From a bacterium (GTDB lineage: Bacteria > Atribacterota > JS1 > SB-45 > 34-128), in contig JAHIPR010000030.1 in assembly GCA_018903015.1 (NCBI GenBank), positions 1-10,350 of the forward strand: DNA of 10,350 bases. The letters run 5' to 3'. The notes beneath the pieces were generated by a model. It did not search any database. It was not told the DNA's origin and saw only the letters and a list, made by a program, of their open reading frames with translations. Position 1 is the stretch's first letter. Each line of letters starts with the position of its first letter. The position numbers were made by a program, and so were the translations under genes. Below are positions 5,096 through 10,350 of the stretch, piece after piece.

Positions 5096-6217
5096 ATGAA
5101 ATACAGGAATGTCCGGGAAATATCAATGAGCCTTATTCCCATAGCGGCCTTTCTTCTTGCACTATTAATTGGGACAATTATGATCGCCTTTCTCGGAGTA
5201 AACCCCCTGATTGCTTACCAGGCCCTGCTCAAGGGAGCGTTTGGGAGTACGAATGCTATAGCGGACACAGTAGTCAAGGCAACCCCCTTGCTTTTTGTAG
5301 GGCTGGGAATCTGCATTGCCTTTCGTGCCGGCGTATTAAACATCGGTGGGGAGGGCCAGCTTGTAGCCGGGGCTCTTTCTGCAACCATAATTTGTCTTAA
5401 CTTTCCAGATTTACCAGGCTGGATACTAATTATACTTGCTTTATTTGTTGGACTCCTCTGCGGAGCAATATGGGCAGGAATTGCCGGATTTCTTAAAGCT
5501 TATTTTAAAGTAAACGAAATTCTGAGCACCATCATGCTGAATTATATTGCAGCCTATGGGATGAATTATCTTCTTCGCGGACCAATAATGGACCCGCTCC
5601 AGATAGAACTTGGCTCCTTCATCCCCCAAACTACCCGTTTAACTCATGTAGTTGATCTTCCCCGTCTTATTCCTACCCGCCTGCATTTTGGAACAATAGT
5701 GGCAGTTGTTTTTGCTATTCTGGTATATATTTTTCTCTGGCGGACGACAATAGGGTTTCGTATCCGCATGATAGGTCAAAATATACAAGCCTCGCGAGCT
5801 TCCGGAATTAATGTACAAAAATATATGGTTCTTGCTTTTGTCTTGAGCGGTGCGTTAGTAGGGTTAGGCGGAGCAATTGAAGTGTTAGGAGTTCATCACC
5901 GGCTGTTTACCGATGGTTCTGTATCGGGTTTTACCGGTAGTGCGGGCTTTAACGGGATTGTGGCTGCCTTGTTTGGACAGCTTCATCCTATCGGAACAAT
6001 ACCGGCTTCCCTGTTATTGGGAGCACTTCTTACCGGAGCAAATAAGATGCAGAGAGTAGTGCAAATACCTTCTGCTTTGATTGGTGCTTTGAACGGTCTG
6101 ATTGTGCTCTTCGTAGTAGGAAGCGAGTATCTGCGCCGTAGTCAGACTCAGCGGATGGAGCGAACTACAGACACGAAATACAATTCCAAAAATAAAAATA
6201 AAAGGGAGAGCCAATAA
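5096..6217 (+). CDS. BMP-type nucleoside ABC transporter, permease 1 (YufP-like)
   Basis: This is an inner-membrane permease of the branched-chain/ribose-type superfamily (BPD_transp_2), in the branch that works with BMP-family binding proteins. The 373-residue chain has about nine or ten hydrophobic helices, a first one at about 12-34. The family signatures FRAGVLNIGGEGQLVAGA (76-93) and KVNEILSTIMLNYIAAYGMN (138-157) are present, the latter near the expected ATPase-coupling loop region. The C-terminal tail (about 350-373) is basic and hydrophilic. AAGGTGG at 5085-5091 sets the start. The stop overlaps the next start by one base (TAATG), so the two permeases are translationally coupled and likely form a heterodimer. 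In Bacillus the related YufNOPQ/NupNOPQ system imports guanosine; nucleoside import is the best guess here. Confidence 0.88.
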   Translation: MKYRNVREISMSLIPIAAFLLALLIGTIMIAFLGVNPLIAYQALLKGAFGSTNAIADTVVKATPLLFVGLGICIAFRAGVLNIGGEGQLVAGALSATIICLNFPDLPGWILIILALFVGLLCGAIWAGIAGFLKAYFKVNEILSTIMLNYIAAYGMNYLLRGPIMDPLQIELGSFIPQTTRLTHVVDLPRLIPTRLHFGTIVAVVFAILVYIFLWRTTIGFRIRMIGQNIQASRASGINVQKYMVLAFVLSGALVGLGGAIEVLGVHHRLFTDGSVSGFTGSAGFNGIVAALFGQLHPIGTIPASLLLGALLTGANKMQRVVQIPSALIGALNGLIVLFVVGSEYLRRSQTQRMERTTDTKYNSKNKNKRESQ

Positions 6218-7134
6218 TGGAAGCAATTATTATCGGGATAGCAAAATCTGCAATTCGTCTTGCAACACCATATCTCTATGCTTCCATCGGAGAAACAATA
6301 GGGCAGTTAAGCGGTGTCCTTAATCTTGGGGTAGATGGTGTTATGCTTATGGGAGCCTTTAGCGCCTTCTATACGGTTCTTAAGACCGGTAATCTTTGGC
6401 TTGGTTTATTGGTGGCAATAGTGGTCGGAGCGATATTTGGCCTCTTGATTGCCTTTATTAATGTTACCTTAAAGGCCGAACAGGGGATCAGCGGGATCGG
6501 GGTTTATATATTCGGTCTGGGATTAAGCAGTCTTTTATTCAGCACTATGGTAGGAACAGTTCAAACGGTGAGCGGTTTTTCCCCTTTGTCTATCCCCTGG
6601 CTTTCTAACATTCCGATTGTGGGCGAAATCTTTTTCCGTCAAAATATCCTGGTGTATGGTGCATTTGCCCTGATTCCTCTTGCCTGGTTTATATTGAACA
6701 AGACCCCTTTAGGTCTTAGTATTCGAGCTGTGGGGCAGCACCCGGAGGCAGCCGATTCACTGGGGGTTAGTATTGTGCGTATCCGTTATTTTACGGTAGT
6801 ATTAGGTGGGATGCTCTCGGGAATTGCCGGTGCATCTCTCTCTATTGCACTGCTTAATGTATTTCAGCAAAATTTAACTAATGGGATGGGCTTTATTGCC
6901 GTTGCCCTGGTATATTTTGGAGCCTGGCGTCCGACAACTGTTCTCACCGGTGCGCTTCTATTCAGCACCGTAAATGCTATTCAGATATGGGTTCAAGTAC
7001 ATGGTATTAATATTCCCTCTGATTTTACCTTGATGTTGCCCTATATTGTTACTATTGTGGTACTTGCGGCAATGGCTAAACGCCGTATATATCCACCTGC
7101 GGCATTAAACAAACCCTTCGAGCGGGGGGAATAA
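6217..7134 (+). CDS. BMP-type nucleoside ABC transporter, permease 2 (YufQ-like)
   Basis: The second membrane subunit has 305 residues, a normal length for this branch. The signature GETIGQLSGVLNLGVDGVML (25-44) is characteristic of the shorter permease partner, followed by alternating hydrophobic helices to about 285 and a short basic tail. AEQGISGIGVYIFGLGLSSL marks the middle conserved region. Its ATG uses the last base of the permease 1 stop, with GGGAG a few bases upstream. A 92-base gap follows before the binding protein; that gap holds an AGGAGGTGA sequence (7141-7149) with no convincing gene behind it. Confidence 0.88.
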   Translation: MEAIIIGIAKSAIRLATPYLYASIGETIGQLSGVLNLGVDGVMLMGAFSAFYTVLKTGNLWLGLLVAIVVGAIFGLLIAFINVTLKAEQGISGIGVYIFGLGLSSLLFSTMVGTVQTVSGFSPLSIPWLSNIPIVGEIFFRQNILVYGAFALIPLAWFILNKTPLGLSIRAVGQHPEAADSLGVSIVRIRYFTVVLGGMLSGIAGASLSIALLNVFQQNLTNGMGFIAVALVYFGAWRPTTVLTGALLFSTVNAIQIWVQVHGINIPSDFTLMLPYIVTIVVLAAMAKRRIYPPAALNKPFERGE

Positions 7135-7226
7135 TTGAAGAGGAGGTGATTAATAAAATAAAAGCTTTTAGAATAATAAGAGTTTTTCTGTATTTGTATC
7201 ATAGTATAAAAAATTAGGAGGATAAA

Positions 7227-8198
7227 ATGATGAAGATGAAGAAAATTATAGTAATTCTTACTCTAATAAGTATATTTGTATTGTCGCTTGGGTTCGGAGC
7301 AAGCGCAGAACCCTTCCGGGTAGCATTTATTATGCCAAGCGCTATTAATGATTTTGCCTGGAGCCAGAGTATGTATGAAGCTCTGCTTACCATTCAAAAA
7401 GAGATGGGCAAGGAAAATTTTGAGTTTGTTTATTCGGAGAGCATGTTTATAGTATCGGACGCTGCTGCTGCTATTCGAGACTACGCCAGCGAGGGATATA
7501 ATCTGGTAATTGCCCATGGTTCGCAGTATGGTGCCTCTTTAACGGATATTGCTCCTGATTTTCCTGATACGAGCTTTGCCTGGGGGTCTACCGCAAATGT
7601 CTTTACTGATCTTGGAATTACTAATATATTTGCTTACGAACCTTTATCTGAACAAGGCGGCTATGTTAACGGTGTCCTGGCAGCAAAACTTTCCAAGAGT
7701 AATATTTATGGAGTAATCGGCCCCATTGAAACCGGTGATGCCAAACGTTATACCGAAGGTTTTAAGGCAGGTATAAAATCGGTAAAGCCGGATGCTAAAG
7801 TAAATGTAACCTGGATTGGCTCATATAGTGATGTTGCCCTTGCATCTGAAGCAGCACAAACTCATATTGATGCTGGAGCAGATGTTCTTACCGGAACATC
7901 ACAGATGACAGTCGGAGCAATCGGAGTAGCGAAACAGAGAGGAGCTCTCTGGTTCGGATATGATGTTGACCAATCTGCACTTGCCCCTCAGAATGTGGTC
8001 GCCAGTGTAGATGTTGTTTGGGCAATTGCGCTCAGACCGATGATTGAAATGATTAAGAAAGGAGAGAGAGGAGGTAAAATCTTTACTCTTAACTTGGCTA
8101 ACGGTGGTCTTAAAATTATCGTAAATGATGAAGCACTTGTAGGTAAAACAATTGAAGATATAGTCAAAGGAAATATTGAGGTCAAATTAGAGAAGTAA
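7227..8198 (+). CDS. BMP-family (PnrA/BmpA-like) ABC transporter substrate-binding protein
   Basis: The 323-residue protein captures the substrate outside the membrane for the two adjacent permeases. A signal peptide (KMKKIIVILTLISIFVLSLG, then FGASA) ends at about residue 27 with an ASA-type signal peptidase I site. There is no cysteine at the cleavage point, so it is not a standard lipoprotein. The mature part begins EPFRVAFIMPSAINDFAWSQ (28-47), the conserved first strand and substrate region of BMP proteins, and includes GYDVDQSALAPQNVVASVDV near the end. BMP relatives such as treponemal PnrA bind purine nucleosides; other ligands are possible because the binding-site residues cannot be judged by eye. 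AGGAGG (7216-7221) serves ATG 7227 or ATG 7230. Binding proteins of this type usually come first in the operon; here it is third, and a TATAAA at 7205-7210 hints at a separate promoter. Confidence 0.9.
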   Translation: MMKMKKIIVILTLISIFVLSLGFGASAEPFRVAFIMPSAINDFAWSQSMYEALLTIQKEMGKENFEFVYSESMFIVSDAAAAIRDYASEGYNLVIAHGSQYGASLTDIAPDFPDTSFAWGSTANVFTDLGITNIFAYEPLSEQGGYVNGVLAAKLSKSNIYGVIGPIETGDAKRYTEGFKAGIKSVKPDAKVNVTWIGSYSDVALASEAAQTHIDAGADVLTGTSQMTVGAIGVAKQRGALWFGYDVDQSALAPQNVVASVDVVWAIALRPMIEMIKKGERGGKIFTLNLANGGLKIIVNDEALVGKTIEDIVKGNIEVKLEK

Positions 8199-8251
8199 AA
8201 AAAGATTAAGAGCATATTCATACGGAACGGAGCTCTGGTTTACATTTTAAT

Positions 8252-9820
8252 ATGAAAAAAGATATATCTCAAATAACAAATTTAACCAAAGTCGAAAAAG
8301 TAGAGATGCGGGGAATAGTTAAGCAGTTCCCGGGTGTGCTGGCGAATGACCGAATTGATTTTGATGTTCGTGCAGGAGAAGTTCATACCCTTCTTGGCGA
8401 AAACGGAGCCGGGAAAAGTACCCTGATGAAAATCCTTTATGGCATATATCACCAGGATAAAGGTGAAATTTATGTTAACGAAAAATTAGTTAACATTCGT
8501 TCTCCACTGGATGCAATTCGACTGGGGATTGGGATGGTGCACCAGCATTTTATGCTTGTACCCACCCTTACCGTAGCTGAAAATGTAGCTTTAGGGCTTC
8601 ATTCCTCGCGGAAATATCTTCTTGACCTTGATGTTGTCTCAGAACGCATAAAAGAGCTCGCCAAAGTTCATGGTCTGTATGTTGACCCAAAGGCAAAAGT
8701 ATGGCAACTCTCTGTAGGAGAGCAGCAGCGAGTAGAAATAATAAAAATCTTATATCGCGGAGCTTCTCTCCTTATCCTGGATGAACCAACTGCTGTTCTT
8801 ACTCCGCAAGAGGTGGAAGAACTTTTTCATGTCTTGCGGAGTATGATAAACAGAGGATATTCTATTATTTTTATCAGCCATAAACTTCATGAAGTTCTAT
8901 CACTGAGTGATCGTGTGACCATACTTCGTGACGGTAATGTGGTAAAGACTCTTCCTATTGCTGAAGTAACCAAAGAGAAACTGGCACGTCTTATGGTGGG
9001 AAGAGAAGTTCTTTTTCAGGTTGAACATCCTTCGGCAAAGCTCGGTAAAGTTTCCCTTGCCTTAGAAGGAATTTGGGTTCAGGGAGATGAGGGTCTTCCT
9101 GCTCTAAGGGGGATTGATCTTGAAATACACTCCGGCGAAATTCTGGGAATTGCCGGGGTCTCGGGAAATGGTCAAAGTGAACTTGCAGAAGTCATTGCCG
9201 GTCTGCGGAAACCTACAAAGGGCAAAGTGTTTATAAAAGGGACTGAGGTTACTAATTGGTCTCCTTCCCGGCTTCTTGAATATGGCCTCTCTTATATTCC
9301 CGAAGAACGAATGCGAGATGGCACGATACAGAAATTTACCGTAGAGGAAAACCTGATTCTTAAAGACCATATACACCAACCTTATACTGATGGAATATTT
9401 ATGAATTTCAAAAACATTGCCCGGGAAAGCGAGCGTCTAATAAGTGACTTTGATATCAGGACTCCTTCCCGCTATACTTCCTTAAAAAGCTTATCCGGCG
9501 GAAATATCCAAAAATTAATCCTGGCAAGAGAACTCTCCCGAAAACCCGGTGTTCTGATTGCCTCACAACCTACGCGCGGTTTAGACGTCAGTGCGACGGA
9601 ATATGTTCATCGTCAATTGATTGAACAGAGGACAAAATTAAAAACAGCAACTCTTCTTATTTCTGATGACCTGGACGAAATTTTATCACTCTCTGACCGG
9701 ATTGCGGTTATTTACGAGGGCAAGATAATGGGAGTGGTAAAACGAAACGAAGTCAGTGTTGGAGAATTGGGAATGATGATGGGAGGAGTACATGCTCTCC
9801 CTCCATCTAAAAACCAATAA
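8252..9820 (+). CDS. BMP-type nucleoside ABC transporter, double ATPase (YufO-like)
   Basis: A 522-residue protein with two fused ABC domains powers the importer, as in RbsA/YufO-type systems. Domain 1 is complete: Walker A GENGAGKST (49-57), Q-loop Q98, signature LSVGEQQ (153-159), Walker B LLILDEPT (173-180) and switch H210. Domain 2 has a degenerate Walker A, GVSGNGQSE (302-310), lacking GKS, a canonical signature LSGGNIQK (414-421), Walker B with Gln for Glu (IASQPTRGLD, 436-445) and SDDLDE in the switch position. This asymmetry is normal for the family: one working and one reduced ATP site. The start at 8252 has no close ribosome site (a GGAG lies about 20 bases upstream), so translation may be weak. 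An internal ATG at codon 19 starts right at the conserved domain but also lacks a good site. The 53-base gap from the binding protein suggests the same operon. Confidence 0.92.
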   Translation: MKKDISQITNLTKVEKVEMRGIVKQFPGVLANDRIDFDVRAGEVHTLLGENGAGKSTLMKILYGIYHQDKGEIYVNEKLVNIRSPLDAIRLGIGMVHQHFMLVPTLTVAENVALGLHSSRKYLLDLDVVSERIKELAKVHGLYVDPKAKVWQLSVGEQQRVEIIKILYRGASLLILDEPTAVLTPQEVEELFHVLRSMINRGYSIIFISHKLHEVLSLSDRVTILRDGNVVKTLPIAEVTKEKLARLMVGREVLFQVEHPSAKLGKVSLALEGIWVQGDEGLPALRGIDLEIHSGEILGIAGVSGNGQSELAEVIAGLRKPTKGKVFIKGTEVTNWSPSRLLEYGLSYIPEERMRDGTIQKFTVEENLILKDHIHQPYTDGIFMNFKNIARESERLISDFDIRTPSRYTSLKSLSGGNIQKLILARELSRKPGVLIASQPTRGLDVSATEYVHRQLIEQRTKLKTATLLISDDLDEILSLSDRIAVIYEGKIMGVVKRNEVSVGELGMMMGGVHALPPSKNQ

Positions 9821-9847
9821 CTTTTTCTTTTAAAAAAAAGGATTTTT
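9802..9847 (+). repeat. AT-rich repeat copy 2 with AAGGATTTTT box
   Basis: TCCATCTAAAAACCAATAAC, CTTTTTCTTTTAAAAAAAAG and AAGGATTTTT repeat the 4751-4803 element. The first part encodes the last residues (PSKNQ) and stop of the ATPase, so the repeat spans a gene end. The AAGGATTTTT box (9838-9847) lies about 100 bases before the PAS gene. Confidence 0.45.
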
Positions 9848-9946
9848 AAAATTTTTGTTGTGTAATATACATGTAATAAAATTTACTGCCACTGTTTAAT
9901 AGACAAAGCTTTGTACAATTTCTTTATTTTAGGAGATGTAAAAAAA

Positions 9947-10350
9947 ATGAAAGATACGAAAAAGACCGAAGAACAACTCATTGCCGAATTAGCAGAATCA
10001 GAAGAAAAATATAGAATTCAGGTAGAAATGGCTACTGACGCTGTTTTTTTAGAGACAGTAGAAGGCCGCGTACTTGAATGTAATACTGCCGGAGCAAAAA
10101 TGTTTGGCTATACCAAAGAAGAAATAGTCGGTTTAACTATTGCCGATTTAGTTTCTGAAGAGTTTGCCAAGATATTACCTAAAATTATTACCGAAAAAGA
10201 AACAACCTATGGTAAATTCGTATCACGTATAAGTAAAAAGAAAGACGGTACTATTTTCCCTACGGAAATTGCTACCAAGCTTATCAACATTGGAAATAAA
10301 CCTAGACTTATAGTTTATATCCGTGATATCACCGAACGCAAGAGAGCCGA
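9947..10350 (+). CDS. PAS-domain signalling protein, 5' part (runs off the window)
   Basis: The frame starts at ATG 9947 and stays open to the last base, giving 134 residues of an incomplete protein. AGGAG (9931-9935) is 11 bases upstream, slightly far; no closer start exists. Residues 1-25 are a charged, probably coiled-coil segment. A PAS domain follows at about 19-128, with CNTAGAKMFGYTKEEIVG (45-62), SKKKDGTIFPTEI (96-108) and the terminal IRDITERKRA (125-134), a standard PAS/PAC ending that leads into another domain. No transmembrane helix is seen so far, so the sensor is probably cytoplasmic. The output domain (histidine kinase, GGDEF, HD-GYP or another) lies beyond the window. A 12-bp perfect palindrome (ACAAAGCTTTGT, 9903-9914) lies in its upstream region. 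Confidence 0.85.
   Translation, partial: MKDTKKTEEQLIAELAESEEKYRIQVEMATDAVFLETVEGRVLECNTAGAKMFGYTKEEIVGLTIADLVSEEFAKILPKIITEKETTYGKFVSRISKKKDGTIFPTEIATKLINIGNKPRLIVYIRDITERKRA

Noticed and set aside
7141..7217. Perfect AGGAGGTGA followed by a 23-codon GTG frame before the binding protein
   Set aside because: The GTG overlaps the Shine-Dalgarno itself, the peptide is AT-driven, and no other start stands at a suitable distance.
8199..8251. Possible regulatory hairpin between binding protein and ATPase genes
   Set aside because: Only a short GGAGCTC self-complementary stretch is visible; no stem with a T-run or known element.
1..10350. CRISPR array, tRNA, rRNA, insertion sequence or phage genes
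   Set aside because: No regularly spaced repeats, no tRNA or rRNA signatures and no transposase or integrase reading frame were found on either strand.

Overview
The window is AT-rich bacterial DNA with dense, mostly plus-strand genes, strong AGGAGG/AGGTGG ribosome sites and sigma70-type promoters. A BMP-family nucleoside-type importer, a c-di-GMP-I riboswitch in front of an HD-GYP gene and a PAS sensor point to an anaerobic or fermentative bacterium. The substrate-binding protein has a signal peptide without a lipobox cysteine, which suggests, but does not prove, a diderm cell. A low-GC Firmicute-like or Atribacterota-like origin is possible; no marker gene here settles it.

Layout. (1) 1-1129: cysteine synthase, plus strand, with its own promoter and a palindrome followed by a T-run between promoter and gene. 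(2) 1136-3110, minus strand: a membrane-anchored GAF/HD-GYP protein, convergent with the synthase, preceded by a c-di-GMP-I riboswitch. Its reading frame runs about 91 codons past the first canonical start (a TTG), through two more membrane helices, to a Shine-Dalgarno sequence with no ATG/GTG/TTG in frame. (3) 3182-3481, minus strand: debris, comprising an unidentified C-terminal coding fragment and a decayed second copy of the HD-GYP protein's N-terminus. (4) 3705-4712: a Gfo/Idh/MocA oxidoreductase behind two possible tandem promoters. (5) 4878-5027: a 49-residue arginine-rich small protein with a perfect ribosome site. (6) 5096-9820: permease, permease, BMP binding protein and double ABC ATPase, forming a complete importer. 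(7) 9947 to the window end: the start of a PAS-domain signalling protein.

How the parts fit. The riboswitch and the HD-GYP phosphodiesterase make a likely feedback loop in which the second messenger controls synthesis of the enzyme that destroys it. The four transporter genes supply all parts of one uptake system, probably for nucleosides. Related 25-27 bp palindromes with a GGAC/GTCC-type core occur at three places (leader of the synthase, its 3' end, and before the transporter). An AAGGATTTT box precedes three genes or gene remnants, two of them signalling-related. The most unusual points are the apparently missing canonical start of the HD-GYP gene, seen also in its decayed paralogue, and the small Arg-rich protein.
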